Shown piece after piece: positions 11,954-23,970 of a stretch of DNA of 64,000 nucleotides (its first letter is position 1; each line of letters begins with the position of its first letter). The DNA is taken from contig NC_085140.1 in the NCBI RefSeq assembly GCF_024139115.2, positions 162,776,452 to 162,840,451 on the forward strand, written 5' to 3'. The translations under genes were made by a program, and so were the position numbers. This stretch comes from Armigeres subalbatus (lineage: Eukaryota; Arthropoda; Insecta; Diptera; Culicidae). The notes under the pieces were generated by a model. It ran no database searches, was not told the origin of the DNA, and was given only the letters and a program-made list of their open reading frames with translations.

Positions 11954-12049
11954 GGCCTAGGTTAAACATAGAAAGAAAAGAATTTCTAGAGAAATATGAA
12001 GACTTATATGGTTTAAATCACTGGTTAAAAGGTTAGGCTGCAGAGAGAT

Positions 12050-12290
12050 GGGCTTCGTGACCGTGCGGTTAGCGACGTCAATCGTTTAGACGCATGTGCT
12101 AGGGAGTGTGGGTTCGATTCCCGCCCCTGTAAGAAGGCAACTTTTCGTGATCGAAAAATTCTCCACTGGTTCACTGGGTGTTATGTGTTCTGTCCATTGT
12201 CTCTAGGTGTTAAATGTTCAGTCTGTACGACCTCTGGTCGAAGACGGTGTTCCTGTCATTTTTAGACTTTTAGTTAGTAATAAATTTCCA
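12050..12290 (+). mobile_element. tRNA-derived SINE, family 2
   Basis: The 5' part resembles a tRNA gene with an A-box-like GACCGTGCGGTTAGCGACG and a perfect B box GGTTCGATTCC near 12112. A non-tRNA body and an AATAAA-containing end near 12280 follow. There is no foldable anticodon arm of a functional tRNA gene, so I call it a SINE. The ends are approximate and no target duplication was confirmed. Confidence 0.6.
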
Positions 12291-12994
12291 ATTCTATATT
12301 GACCTACAGGGATCAGCTACATAAGTGAGTAAAAATAATATAATACAAAATATGTATTGAGAACTAGTTCCACAAAACGTCGTTGTTTTGATATCAGGGG
12401 TTGGGCTTTCGACAGGATTAGACATCGGCTCAAAAAGTGAGGTAAACCCAACTAAGTGGTTTTCAGGGTTTATTTCGAGCTAAGACTGGCCAGACTGTAG
12501 TATGTTGAGTACTCAGTACTCTGAAGTACGTTGGAGGCCGCGTCTTATCTAAATCATCATGTTTTTTGTGCAGGCCATGAACCGACATCAGGTGGCATGC
12601 GGGCTCGTACGATGCGTTCCTCGATCGTCTGTGACGAATGGTTAAGCTTAAGGACGATAAAGATGAACTGGTCAAACTTTAAAAAAGTGATATGTTTTCT
12701 TGTGCAATGCAATTTTTTGAATACGTTACTAGCGTGATTTTTTATTATTATGTATAAGTTCATCAAGTACAATTGAATGCAATTGAAATGAAATGTTTTT
12801 GTTTTAATCAATTTATTTGTTCATTCTAATGTAGCACTTCAATTGCCGGAGCCTGTAATATATTTAACTTTTCAAAATCTCTGATATTGCAACATATTTA
12901 ACCCTGGGTCTTCAAGGTCGCTGATTAAAGTGATTTCAATCTCTACAAAACTACCACACAGCAAACAAGCTTCTGTTATTCTATGTATATGGGG

Positions 12995-13868
12995 AAGGAC
13001 CGTTTGGTCGAATTCCGTTCTTTCGAATGCCATTTGGCCGAAGGCCACTAGGCCGAAAGTTGTTTGACCGAAAATACCATTTGGCCGAACAGACCATTAG
13101 GCCGAAAGTCATTTGGCCGAATAGGACATTTGACCGAATAGGTCATTTGGCCGAATAGGATCATTTGACCGAACATGTCATTTGGCCGAGCAGGACATTT
13201 GGCCGAATAGGTCATTTGAAAAGTAAAAAATGAGGTGTAAAAAGTGAGACGTCTCAATTTTCACACCTCATTTCTCACTTTTCACAGTGAAAAGTAGGAA
13301 ATGAGGAGTTAGAAGTGACAAATCTCACTTCTCACTCCTCATTTATTACTTCTCACTGTAAAAAGTGAGAAGCGTGAAGTGAGTATTGAGACGTCTCACT
13401 ACCACCTTCACGGTTCTCACTTTCAACAGTGAGAAGTGAGAAGTGACACGTCTCCCTTCTCACTCTTCAATTCTAACTTCTCACTGTGAAAAAAGAAGAA
13501 AGAAGTGAGACGTCTCACTGTTTACAGTGAGAAGTGAGAAGTAAAAAGTAAGTCTCACTTCTCACTTCGCCCTACTCACTTTTCACAGTGAGAAGTGAGA
13601 CATAAGTAGTGAGAAGTGAGACGTCTCATTTTACAAACCTCATTTCTCACTTTTCATTTTACCTATTCGGCCAATTGACATGTTCGGAAAATGACTTATT
13701 CAGCCAAATGATCTGTTCGGCAAGAAAACCTATTCAGCAGAATGTCCTATTCGGCTAAATGTCGTTTCCGACCAAATGTCCTATCTAATCTCCCGACCAA
13801 ACGTGCTATCTGACCAAATGTGCTATTCAGCCAAATGTCCTATTCGGTCAAATGTCCTATTCAGCCAA
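12995..13868. repeat. Palindromic composite satellite (TTTGGCCGAA arms)
   Basis: The left arm (about 13003-13218) is an array of CATTTGGCCGAATAGG units. The centre (13215-13660) consists of GTGAGAAGTGAGACGTCTCA units that are themselves self-complementary. The right arm (13660-13866) repeats the first unit in reverse orientation (TATTCGGCCAAATGTCC). The whole is a giant potential hairpin. A second copy with the same two unit types lies at 24290-24770. Confidence 0.8.
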
Positions 13869-14306
13869 CCCAGACAACCACACATCGCATAAGAATGCAC
13901 GATTAAAATCGTTTACCGATCCAAATTTCATAAAAATCACATTGTGGTGCAAAGCTCATCAGTTTATTTATAAATTTTCCCGCACAGTAGGCTATTTTAC
14001 GAGTTTATTCCAGCTTCATTTGTTGTCATCGCATACCCCTGCAAACAAAATCAAATGAAATCGGATTATCTGTCAAACGGAGTTTGTTATCACAAACTAC
14101 ATCGCAATGTGTAACGAACAAACTCGCATAAAATTCGTGCACTCCGCATACACTACCGTGCAACGTCGGATAAGAAATACACATATATCGCCTCCACTTT
14201 TGTACGTAAAAATCGTTTTCGCGACTGGTGTGCGATGAAAATTGTGCGCATAGGCATCGCATAACAGAAAAACAATTCTATTAAGCATGCATTCTGGTTG
14301 TCTGGG
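13869..14306. mobile_element. DNA transposon-like element with CCCAGACAACCA termini
   Basis: Inverted termini CCCAGACAACCA (13869-13880) and TGGTTGTCTGGG (14295-14306) bound a 438-bp segment. Subterminal ATCGCATA and GAATGCA motifs occur near both ends. It sits in the right arm of the TTTGGCCGAA satellite, whose unit (AAATGACCAAATGAC) resumes directly after it. No transposase is present. The target duplication is unclear. Confidence 0.65.
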
Positions 14307-15399
14307 AAATGACCAAATGACTCTAGTCAGGAGTCAGCATAAGCTAAGCTAAGCTAAGCTAAAAGAAAAACAAAAGGGTTATTGAGAAACAAAAAAAAAT
14401 AGGCAATGATCCGAATAGAAAATAACCATTTACAGGTGATTCTCTTGTTGAAATTCATAAGAACTTCCATTGGATCAAACATATTTCCAGTAGAAAATAA
14501 AAGAAATTTCCGTTGAAATTCAGAAGAATTTTCGTAAAAATAAACATAAATTACCCCCTTACACCACACCACCTAGATACGTCTCATTTTGTTGAAATAA
14601 TCATATCGTATATTAAAATATTGAAAAAAAAGTTAAAATTTTAAAAAATCACTGAGAGAAATACTCCGGATAATTGAATCTAAAATTCAGACTAATCGAC
14701 ACAACGAATAATCGAGTCCGACCTGTACTAACCGTCTAAAATATTGAGCGCAAGCATATAGCAACTAGCTGGCTTTTGCCGATTTAATTCTGCTTTTATC
14801 TTCGTGTCTCCATACAACCCACAGGAAAGAATGTTGGTTAAATAGCAGTTAATGTTGGATTTCATTCACTCTTATTAGTAGCTGACTGTGCAAGTTTTTT
14901 TTCTACCCAATGATATTAACGACATCACGGCATGATTTGCCCGATGGTTTGAAAATTCAAAAATATCGGGCTTTTCTTGAAGTAATATAAGTTTACGACC
15001 CACCAAACAATATAAAGTGTACTATCCACCAAGCACAAATTAAAAAAAATCGGCATACATCAATAAATAATACACCCAACTAGTAGCTTTGGCATTTCTG
15101 TGTAAAATTATGACATACATTTATTTAAGGCTTTTAGATTCTCATACAAAAAATGTAATCTTGTTAATTCTATGCTGATCTAGTAATTTTGTGCATAATA
15201 AAATTAAACAAGATTTTGAATGAAAAGGACAATAGCTCTCATGAACGGTCACTATGAGGTTTCAGGTTTGTCAAAAGAGCCTTAGAAGAAAAACATTTGC
15301 AATCACCCTTTCGTGCACATAAAATGTATAACAATGTCGTCCCTCTACTTAAATAATCACCCCACAAACAGCGCAATATTATTTCCCCAGACAGCTTAC
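14307..15399. other. Gene-free AT-rich stretch left of the ZP exon
   Basis: It holds a short (AGCTA)n microsatellite at 14343-14364 and otherwise unassigned AT-rich DNA. Being on the 3' side of a minus-strand exon with a consensus donor, it is probably intron of that gene. Confidence 0.35.
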
Positions 15400-15632
15400 C
15401 GTTTCGATGGGCATCGTGTTGCAGCTCTTGAGCGGCAATTTGTAGCGCAGCGGTCCCTCCTGGTCCCGGTACTCGGTGAGGCAGGTGGAGTTTTTCGCCA
15501 ACCCCTTCGGATACACCATCCCGCTGAACTGACCGTTGAGGTTAGCGGGTGCATCCTTGATTGTGATCAGCATCGAACCCGACAGACATTGTATCCGCAC
15601 GGTGGGTTCTTTGGTGAATATCGTGGCGGATC
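15400..15632 (-). CDS. ZP (zona pellucida) domain protein, one internal exon
   Basis: This exon encodes about 78 residues of the N-terminal half of a ZP domain, the polymerisation module of apical extracellular-matrix proteins. Visible features are VRIQCLSGSMLITI (first conserved Cys), FSGMVYPKGLAKNSTCLTEY (second Cys with a glycosylation-type NST), and the signature LPLKSCNTMPIE (third Cys). The reading frame is open throughout. The acceptor is a pyrimidine-rich tract ending CAG just above 15632; the donor is a consensus GTAAG at 15399-15395. The flanking exons are not recognised in the window, consistent with long mosquito introns. The family is the insect cuticulin-like ZP group, which acts at the apical surface of epithelia during cuticle formation. 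I cannot assign the exact orthologue. GC content is clearly higher than in the surrounding DNA. Confidence 0.8.
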
Positions 15633-16895
15633 CTGGATGGGGAAGACATGAAAGAAGAAAAAACACATATTAGTTCTCGGTTTCGTCTTTCGTTTTATCT
15701 GCTGGCCGCTAGATTGGACGGGGTTCAGTACTTTGCCGCGAACGTTGAACTCCCGCGCATGCAAGACTGGAGATCCTGAAGCTATATTAGGGTGGAGAAC
15801 AGCGGAAAGGTAAGATTAAACGTCTTGTCTCTCATGAACATTGTTGAAAATTGCTTCAATTCTTGCAGCTTCCCTCTGCCTCGGCACAGTATCAACCGCT
15901 TCGTTTGAGCTGTTGGTTGGCGTGATGCTACGGGTAGTTGGGTCGTTGCATGATGTTGCTAGTTCTTGAAAAACAGCTAGCTCGTGATCATATAAATCTT
16001 GGCCGTGATACACAGCCAATAATCGTTTGCCATGAGCCAATGTGTTCAGAGTATCACGTTACTTATTATTTGATGCCGTCTGCTACATTCCTGGCAGACT
16101 TTCCGCATTCAGGCCTGTTGTAGCGGCTTAGACTTTTTACGTGCCGGAATGGATCGGTAAAGACCATCTTGGTATGAGCCTTGTCCTAGATAATGTGCGA
16201 AAACTATGTACCCGTATAGATGCTTTTAATATAGAATGTGATATTGTACCATTGATCTCATTATCAATATAAAGATTAAAAGACAAAATAAGTCACAAGA
16301 CGTATCTAATTACTTTTATCGTTTTCTTGCAGTTTACTATATTCAGTATTAGCAGACCCGTCGAACTTAGTCTCGCCTAAAATTAATTAATTAGCTTAGC
16401 ATAGAAACATTTCTTGCCTTCAAAAATCTACACATTCGGTTCCATTTGCTTGATTAATTCTCGAGTTATGCAGAATTTTTTTAATCATTCGTAAGGGAAC
16501 ACTCCCTTGAACTCTGCGTTCAGATCATGAATTTGAACGTGTTCAAAATTATGCTTAAGTGAGTTGTATTACGAAGAGTTGATATTTCAGTAAGGATGTC
16601 TTGCGAGTGAATTAAAATAGGTATAAATTAAAGTATTGTTTGACATTATTGTATATACTTCAATATATAATGCTTCAGTCATTTTTTTTTACAAACGCTT
16701 GGATTTAAATTCAATTCTGGACATAGCATATTTATTATTTATAATAGCATCATTGAGGAAATAAATATTGTAGTTTCAGGTGGTAGATATACTTTTGCGG
16801 TATCGCTACTCTATTACTAAGCGGTGGTTGAATCAAAAGACGTACAATATCTTCAAGTAATAGAATTGATTTCAACAGTTCGTCAAACCATTAGA
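15633..16895. other. Probable intron or unassigned sequence right of the ZP exon
   Basis: No further exon was recognised. Short open frames at 15816-16123 lack domains. It most likely belongs to the intron upstream of the ZP exon. Confidence 0.35.
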
Positions 16896-16907
16896 TTTCT
16901 TGTACAT

Positions 16908-16954
16908 TTTTTATCTTTCTTAGAGAGACTTGCAGCCCTAGGCTGTCTCATCTC
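16908..16954 (-). mobile_element. Mini-retroposon, copy 1 (diverged)
   Basis: A 47-bp insertion flanked by TTTCTTGTACAT (16896-16907) and TTTCTCGTACAT (16955-16966), an 11-of-12 target duplication. Read on the minus strand it starts GAGATGAGACAGCC and ends GATAAAAA. It aligns along its whole length with the copies at 40827, 41091, 51597 and 58118. The CAGCC/GGCTG stem is preserved despite substitutions. Confidence 0.7.
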
Positions 16955-17290
16955 TTTCTCGTACATCTTAGGTAAACGGCAGGAGTCAAAACATACTTAA
17001 AATGAAATTATTTTAATTCACCCCGGTAGGTGATTGATTTTAAAGTTGTAAATATTCAGCATCTATCTGTATTATTGATATCACCCAGCCATATTTGGCG
17101 GATAAGGATCCTGCATGTTTAAATTATAATGTATAATTTAGGAAACTTAAATTGAAAACACGTGGAATATGTCATGTGACATAATCAAGAACACTAGAAT
17201 TTATAGGGCATAAAACATATTTTTGTTAGAAACGGTATGATTTTTTTTAATTGTTATTATTTTTTAAATTCAACAATCAAAATCTTTTCA

Positions 17291-18577
17291 GTTGACCCTC
17301 TGCTACCGAGTAGATCGGATCGTTTGATCTTCGCTCTTGAAGCTACCGTAGTTTCAGCACACAAAGTTGTTGTTTATCCCATACAATGGAAAAAGTTCCT
17401 CTAACAGCCAAAATAATTAGGACATATCCTAAAACGGCTATAGCACCGTATATTGTGTATATTCGACGGGTTGAATGCCCAATCAATGTGTTTGATATTG
17501 CTGATTTGTTAAACAGCAAATACAAGTCTATCAGTGAAACGAAGTATCTTAACGAAAATAAGATACTGATCACGCTTGAAAATCGAAGAGAAGCTAACGA
17601 CTTATTGCAGTTCTCATCTTTACGTTCATCATACCATCTCTATGCACCAGCCCAACGTGTTGAGATCGATGGAGTGATTTATTGCCAACATGTAGACCCC
17701 GCCGAGATTAGACGAAACGGTTTTGGTGTTTATAAAAATAAAAGTATACCATCTGCATTCATATCGAACGTTCGCTGCCTCACAAAGGGCCCAAGCGATA
17801 TTTGTGAAAATAAAGCCTTACCGGCTATACGTATTACTTTTGCCACTACAGTCCTACCGGACTACCTACAGATACAAAATGTGTTATTGCCAGTACGCTT
17901 GTTTTATCACAAGCCAATGCTATGTGCTCTCTGTAAACAATATGGACACACAGCACGATTCTGTTGCAACAGAATGTATTGTCTTAAGTGTGGAAGTAAT
18001 CATACCAACGAATCGTGTACAATCCGTTCCACCGAATGTTTTAAATGTAAAACGGAACATGCACTCCTCCAAGACTGTTCAGTGCTTCAGAAGAAGCATG
18101 AGAAATTTCTGACTAGTCAACGGAAAATTCGGAAAACAATGTATGCCAATCTCATGGAGAAATTCTCTTCGCGTAAGCAGCTTTCGCCGCAGCATCTTCA
18201 TGGAAATCTCATCAATGAATCAAGTTCTACTCAGCCACGCACCACAGGAAAGCAACAAAAGCAAAAAAACTACTTCTATTTCTGCTAAATATAAACCAAT
18301 TTGTTCTATTTCATTTTTAGTTGAATTTATCTCTAAAACATTTGTTAAGAATACCATGGTTAAAAAAATAATCACTGCATTTCTCCCAGTTATTAGTCAA
18401 TATTGGGAAAGCCTAATTGTAAAGTTTCCTCCTTTAAAACAGTTCATTACAGCAACCTGAAATATGATTATTATTAATTATTATGTAAGCATTCACAAAC
18501 TCTGTAAATTATGATATCGGCCCCGTAAAACTTCACGGTGACTGGGCCTTAATAAACGAACCAAATGAAAAAAAAAA
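17291..18577 (+). mobile_element. ORF1-only non-LTR retroposon (Jockey-like)
   Basis: A perfect 16-bp duplication (AATCAAAATCTTTTCA at 17275-17290 and 18578-18593) flanks a 1.29-kb unit that ends in AATAAA and an A-run. It has a 5' UTR of about 95 bp, a complete ORF1 (17386-18288) and a tail, but no endonuclease or reverse transcriptase. Because both the 5' leader and the 3' tail are present, simple 5' truncation cannot explain it. It looks like an internally deleted, trans-mobilised derivative or a family that naturally encodes only ORF1. Confidence 0.8.
17386..18288 (+). CDS. Retroposon ORF1 (Gag-like, triple zinc knuckle)
   Basis: The 300-residue protein has an N-terminal half of RRM-like character (residues 1-170) and three consecutive CCHC-type knuckles at about 184-234, with cores CALCKQYGHTARFC, CLKCGSNHTNESC and CFKCKTEHALLQDC. 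A basic, Gln/Ser-rich tail follows. Proteins of this build are the nucleic-acid-binding ORF1 products of Jockey-type LINEs; they coat the element RNA in ribonucleoprotein particles. The ATG lies about 95 bp inside the element, the expected place. The frame ends at 18288, but an overlapping frame stays open to 18460 (ending FITAT), so a frameshift near the A-run at 18262-18268 may have removed a C-terminal extension. No endonuclease or RT follows. Confidence 0.8.
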   Translation: MEKVPLTAKIIRTYPKTAIAPYIVYIRRVECPINVFDIADLLNSKYKSISETKYLNENKILITLENRREANDLLQFSSLRSSYHLYAPAQRVEIDGVIYCQHVDPAEIRRNGFGVYKNKSIPSAFISNVRCLTKGPSDICENKALPAIRITFATTVLPDYLQIQNVLLPVRLFYHKPMLCALCKQYGHTARFCCNRMYCLKCGSNHTNESCTIRSTECFKCKTEHALLQDCSVLQKKHEKFLTSQRKIRKTMYANLMEKFSSRKQLSPQHLHGNLINESSSTQPRTTGKQQKQKNYFYFC

Positions 18578-18593
18578 AATCAAAATCTTTTCA

Positions 18594-19062
18594 TAGTTTT
18601 CATAGGCTCTTTCTTCGGTTTATTTCTTGAATCCGGGTAATGTAGAGTTCCCTCAACCAGAGTGTAAAATAATCGAAATTTTTTGGTGAAGTCCATTTTT
18701 CTTCATTTGTCAGTTCACTTCCGACACATTCATAGTCAGCTCTGGACAGTCAATATTCAGTTGAATATTAGCCATTGAATATTTATGCACATTTTACAAA
18801 TTGATAAATTATCTGAAATCTGAACACGTTTCAAATGAGTAAAATGATTTATCACATAGGACTGAATCCGATTTTCATCCGCGAGGCACTTTCAACGGCA
18901 AACATCAACATAAACAATGCTAATTATGGGTTACATAGTAAACACACTCAGTGACAGTCGAATGAATGAGTTCGTAGAGTAGTCGTCTGACTATGTCATT
19001 CTATGTGTTGAATATTCATACGATGTTTGTCAAAATTCGGACCGAAGTTGCTTCATGAAGAT
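18594..19062. other. Unassigned sequence between two insertions
   Basis: AT-rich DNA without recognisable genes or repeats. It ends at the left 22-bp target-duplication copy. Confidence 0.35.
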
Positions 19063-19456
19063 GAATATTTTAAGCTCTGCCCTCTAATCTAATCTAATCT
19101 AATCTAATCGAACACAAACGCAGCCAGTACAAAGAAAGCATCCTGGAAAATCATTGAGTTAGATGACGCCCAATAATTTTTCTTGTCAATATTGAGGCTT
19201 ACAGCATACCAGTGGTATGACATAAACTTCAAAGCGGCCAGGCCCACTGCGTTGTGTTTGCCGCAGAGATGATTCTTCGAGATGTATCGTGTTCAAGTAG
19301 TCACTTCAACATGATATGTATCACGAATCTACAGTGGTTGAAGGATGCGTGGACATACCGTACCATACGCACCGCGTTCTTTTTAAGTTCTTATTTTGGT
19401 AGTTTTTATATAAATATGTAGTGAAATGAATAACATTATAATAAGAAATTATATCA

Positions 19457-19558
<102 letters not shown>

Positions 19559-19759
19559 AGAAAATAACATCAATTGGGAGCCAAAGTTAACTCGGGATGT
19601 ACATCTCTTGTAGAAGAACCTGGAAATTGTAAAGAATTTGATTATTATTTAGAATGTTATGAGTATCAGATAGCAGGTCATGTGCCAGGACCTCGTCTGC
19701 ATAAAAATTAAAAATTACATGGCAGGTTGTGAAGCTTTCATTCCTGGGATGTTTTGTAG

Positions 19760-20860
19760 TGTACTATGAAAATGTTATATCATGAAAATATGAAGATACA
19801 TAATACAATAATATAAATATATAAAAGCATGAAATTATGAAAATTTTATAATATGAAAATAAGAAACATAAAAATATAATGTAACAAGAGAATAAAAATT
19901 GCTATATGAAATGAAAAAATATGAAAACATGAAATTAAAAAATGAAGATACAAAAATATGAGTACAAAAAAAACCTAAAAGCATGAGAATATGAAATTAT
20001 TGAAAAATTTGAAAATATAAAAAGTGATATTGAAAATATGACAATATGAAGATCTGAAAATAAGATAGTATGAAAATATTTAAACACAAAAATATATAAC
20101 ATGGAAATATGAAAGTATAAAAACATTTGAAAACATAAAAACATAAACATAAAAATTATAACAACATGAAAGTATAAAGATATAAGAAATACAAAAAATT
20201 TAAATATGAAAATTAAATATACGAAATTATAACAATATGAAAATATAATGGCATAAAAAACGAAAATACAAATATATGAAAATACAAAAGATTAAAATAT
20301 GGAATTTGAAATTAAAAATACAAAGACATAAAAATATGAACATATACAGGAATAACAAATGTGAAAGCATGAAAACATAAAAATATAAAAGCGTCATAAT
20401 GTGAGCACATAAAAGTATAAAAATGGGAAAAATATAAGAATATGGAAAATATAATAATATTATAATATGAAAGTGTAATAACATGAAATTATATAAATTT
20501 GAAAATACAAAAATACAAAATATAAAAGTTTAAAAATATTAAATCATTAAATATCAAAAAAACAAAGTGTAATGTTAAATTTAAATAGGTATAAAAATAT
20601 GATAATATAAAAACATAATAAAATTAAAATTTTAATGCACAGAAATAATATACATAAAAGTGTTAGATTAGGAAGGTATAAAATACGTAATTAAAAAAAT
20701 ATACAATGTTAAAATATAAAATTATAAAAATATGAAAACTTAAAAAATAAAATGTAAAAATATGAAAAAGAAATATAGTGAAATATAAAAAATAAGTATA
20801 ATGAAATATGGAAAATAAATAAATTACTATAAATTATTTCGTGGACTGGAAACTAGTGAT
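19760..20860. repeat. AT-rich minisatellite (ATATGAAAATATAAAA-like)
   Basis: About 1.1 kb of imperfect short units such as ATGAAAATATAAAA and AAAACATAAAAAT. The two minus-strand open frames here, rich in Phe, Ile and Tyr, are compositional artefacts. Confidence 0.85.
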
Positions 20861-21164
20861 ACTCATGTTTCCTTTGAAATCTCTGTCCAGATTGCTATCA
20901 GAAATCAAGGTGGGTGTAGTCCTTAATTTCAATCTATGACAAAAATGATGAAAGCATTAGAATAACTATTTCTGGCCACGCTTATCTGTACCGTCACTAG
21001 GGAGAGAAGGAAGAAGTACCACGGAGTTGGATATTGGGAAGGTATTCGTTGGATCAGGATGTGCCTGTAGCTGGCAATGTGACCATGGTAGAACTTACCC
21101 CGTAACACACCACGAAGAGGTATCTACCCAGCGTTACGGGTAGAATATTTTAAGCTCTGCCCTC

Positions 21165-21984
21165 AACTAAAAAAGGTAAATATTATTATTTACATTATAA
21201 ATAGATTTGAAATGCGAATGAGTACATATACAATATTATTCAACCTAAATTTTTAATTGGGTTTGCTTGGGAGAAAGTCCGAGTAGAAAACCGAAGAAAG
21301 CACACAGCGCATTGGCAAGATTCTGAGCAAGTGACAGAATTCATTTTTATTTGAGCAAAGCCTCCTCGGAGTTCAGATTTTTGATCAGAACGCGCGTTCT
21401 GTTCGTTAGCTCACAGGTTCAGTACATTTTTTTTTTAACACAAACTGAACGCGTTCAAATGCAACACTGTTGGGTGTATAGATTCACTCCTAATCTGTTG
21501 GAATAAACCTCAATTATTTGGAAGAACAATGTACTATTTATCTCCAATTAGCAATAAGAATGGTTTGTCAATTGTTGAATGCCTTTTTTCAATTCAATTT
21601 TGATTATAGAATGCGTGTATCACTTCTGCGTGATATGCAAATGCTAAAATCATCTTCCAAACATAGACGTATAAATAGAGGCCAAAGTATAAGAGAGACA
21701 GTGCGGGGACCATACAAGTGCGGGTGACAATAAAGATCGGACGACCTTCATTATGTTCCAAAAAAAAATTTTGTCTTTTGCCTAATCACTTGAATGAAGT
21801 GGCCAAATAGGATTCTAAGCAACCTTCTTTATTAAAAATAGTCGAACGAAAGTTCTTTCTCCAAGTTGTAGAGCCTTCTAATCAACTTCTTAAAGAACAT
21901 GAGGACATTTTATTTCAGAGTACAACTTATATATTTTTCTGTGTGTGCACGTGCCCCTTCGTATAATATCAAAGTTCATTTTTG
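21165..21984. other. Unassigned; TATA-like and AATAAA motifs near 21670-21735
   Basis: Mostly featureless. A TATAAATAGAGG motif at 21671 and AATAAAGATC near 21730 lie about 60 bp apart, which could mark a degraded LTR or a retroposon end. I found no paired LTR. Confidence 0.25.
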
Positions 21985-22180
21985 AACTGCAAAGTTTCTA
22001 AGCCAAGTTACCATTTCTGCTTTCGTATATCATGAGGCTAACACGATGATACTTTTATGCCCAGGGAAGTCGAGACAATTTACAATCCGAGAATTGTCTA
22101 GACCGGTACCGGGATTCTAACCCAGCCACCCTCAGCATGGTCTTGCTTTGTAGCCGCGCGTCTTACCGCACGGTTAAGGA
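21985..22180 (-). mobile_element. tRNA-derived SINE family 1, 3'-truncated
   Basis: Read on the minus strand, a tRNA-like head (AGCCGTGCGGTAAGACGCG-like A-box region and a damaged B box, GGTTAGAATCCC) is followed by the same body as the complete copy at 44759-45048. The homology stops near 21985, before the GAA tail. Confidence 0.7.
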
Positions 22181-22755
22181 TGTACAATGTACATCCAAAC
22201 CAACAATAAAACATATTAATTAGGTGGATGAATAGGAGTGTCTTTTTCAGGTATTAATCCTTTTCAGGTCAATGAATTATTATGAGTTTATACGCTCAAG
22301 TAGGATGCGAAAGAAATTGGAAGCTGAAATTTCATCATGCGTCATCATACGAAAATTTAATTTTCGTTTTAAAAATGTATCCAACCTCGACCTTGAGTAG
22401 TAGTCGCAGGCTTCGCTGCAAGAAGTTATGAACGGTTTCGGTGATGAAATGGTGGAATTTTGATGGATGCAGCCTTCGTACTACACAGCAAATAATGTTG
22501 AAAATTCAACGACGTGTAAAATTGCAACCAATCCGATCAAACGAACTAACATTCAATATTAAATTAAATTTTATTGACTTTTTCAAGCAAGCCCAGTTTA
22601 AATTTATTTCGATTTAAAAGAACAGTGAGATCGATTGAATGTTACGTTTATATGCATGCTCCAAATAAGTACATGGAAATACATTTAAAACCACAACATA
22701 TTTTTATCTGTGTAGCCAGTCAGTAAGAACAACTTCACTAACAGAACCAATCCTG
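22181..22755. other. Unassigned sequence
   Basis: No gene or repeat recognised. Confidence 0.3.
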
Positions 22756-22763
22756 GTAGCCAC

Positions 22764-22938
22764 TATAGATAGTAGAATCTATAGATGAGCGGAAGCATGG
22801 GTGGGTTCGTTTTTTGACCGTGTACCAGCTACATATGGCATATTTTCATTGAAATCGTCATGATCGTTTGGAGACACGTTTCACAGATCGTTTGGAGACA
22901 GAGAATTTGTCTTTGCTCATCTATATATTCTATCTATA
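22764..22938. mobile_element. hAT-like MITE with 8-bp target duplication
   Basis: GTAGCCAC at 22756-22763 and 22939-22946 flanks a 175-bp unit. Its inverted termini begin TATAGATAG and both contain TATAGATGAGC. An 8-bp duplication fits the hAT superfamily. No coding frame is present. Confidence 0.75.
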
Positions 22939-22946
22939 GTAGCCAC

Positions 22947-23652
22947 ATGACGGCTACAGCGGTGATAATGACGACGAAGACAACAAGCAGTGGTGGCGGT
23001 GATCACAAAGGCGGCTGCCTTACCTCCGTTTAAAACAGAATGCTGTCTCGCAGAAATACATTCCCTTTGTCGATGCCTCATGTCACTCAGCAATCCGACG
23101 TCCGGATGTATCTTAACTCACATCGCACAAATTTCAAGAAATTATAAGTCAATGTGAATGAAGTAAAGCACGTCATGGTTTTAGGACAGATGAGTACAAA
23201 TTTACATCATTTTATTTTATTTTCACAAGTTTAAGCTTATTTGAGATTTAAATTTGCCATCTTACTTGAACTTTGAAACAATGTAAGTGAGCAAAACAAT
23301 AATTGATTAGGGTGTAGTAGCGGAAAGAGTTGTAGCATTTTCTTTAAAAAAAATCATGAAGATGTATTTGCACAAACAAACTATGAAACGGATTTTACGG
23401 ATTATTTTTGGGGCTTCGGCTTAATATTTCTATTCAGAAGATCTTACGTTTTTGGCCTACATATTCGTAATATTTATTGTAAAATAAACTATAAGAAAAT
23501 ATTTATATAAAACTAATAATCAATATTTATAGACGAAACAAGGAATGACGGTTAAAAGTTACAAAACTATACTTGACGAAAAAACAACCTAAATTTCGGT
23601 AATGTGTTAATGTTCTACTATGTTGTAAATGTTTGTAATGTTGAAATTAAAT
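22947..23652. other. Unassigned sequence
   Basis: Nothing recognisable apart from a short GGTGGCGGTGAT-type simple stretch near 22990. Confidence 0.3.
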
Positions 23653-23793
23653 CTAGACCAACATTTGAAAAGGGCGTAACAGCCAAAATTTATTCCTTCT
23701 GATTCCTCGTCTATATATATAGCTTTATATGTAGACAAAGAATCAGAAGGAATAAATTTTGGCTGTTACGCCCTTTTCAAATGTTAGTCTAGA
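23653..23793. mobile_element. Foldback hairpin, family H1 copy 1
   Basis: Nearly perfect inverted arms (about 65 bp each) begin CTAGACCAACATTTGAAAAG and include CAGAAGGAATAAATTTTGGC. The loop is short and AT-rich. A second, more diverged copy is at 26952-27089. Confidence 0.8.
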
Positions 23794-23970
23794 AATTACA
23801 GAATCCTTGAAAAAGATCCAATAAGGATCGAAACGTTGGAGAAAGAAAACATGTAGTTGTTTTTCATTCAAAATATTGACTGAAGCGCCAAATAATCACC
23901 GAAAAGTACATTGCTAACAGTCGACATAATTAAAACTGTATTGACCACATTATTTATTTATTTACTAAGA

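Noticed and set aside
12990..13870. CRISPR-like regular repeats
   Set aside because: Units are adjacent or overlapping with no constant-length unique spacers, orientation flips at the centre, and the host is a eukaryote.
17723..18112. 129-residue plus-strand frame
   Set aside because: Frame shadow inside the retroposon ORF1; the zinc-knuckle frame is clearly the coding one.
19935..20484. Two minus-strand frames resembling multi-pass membrane proteins
   Set aside because: The hydrophobic composition comes directly from the AT-rich minisatellite.
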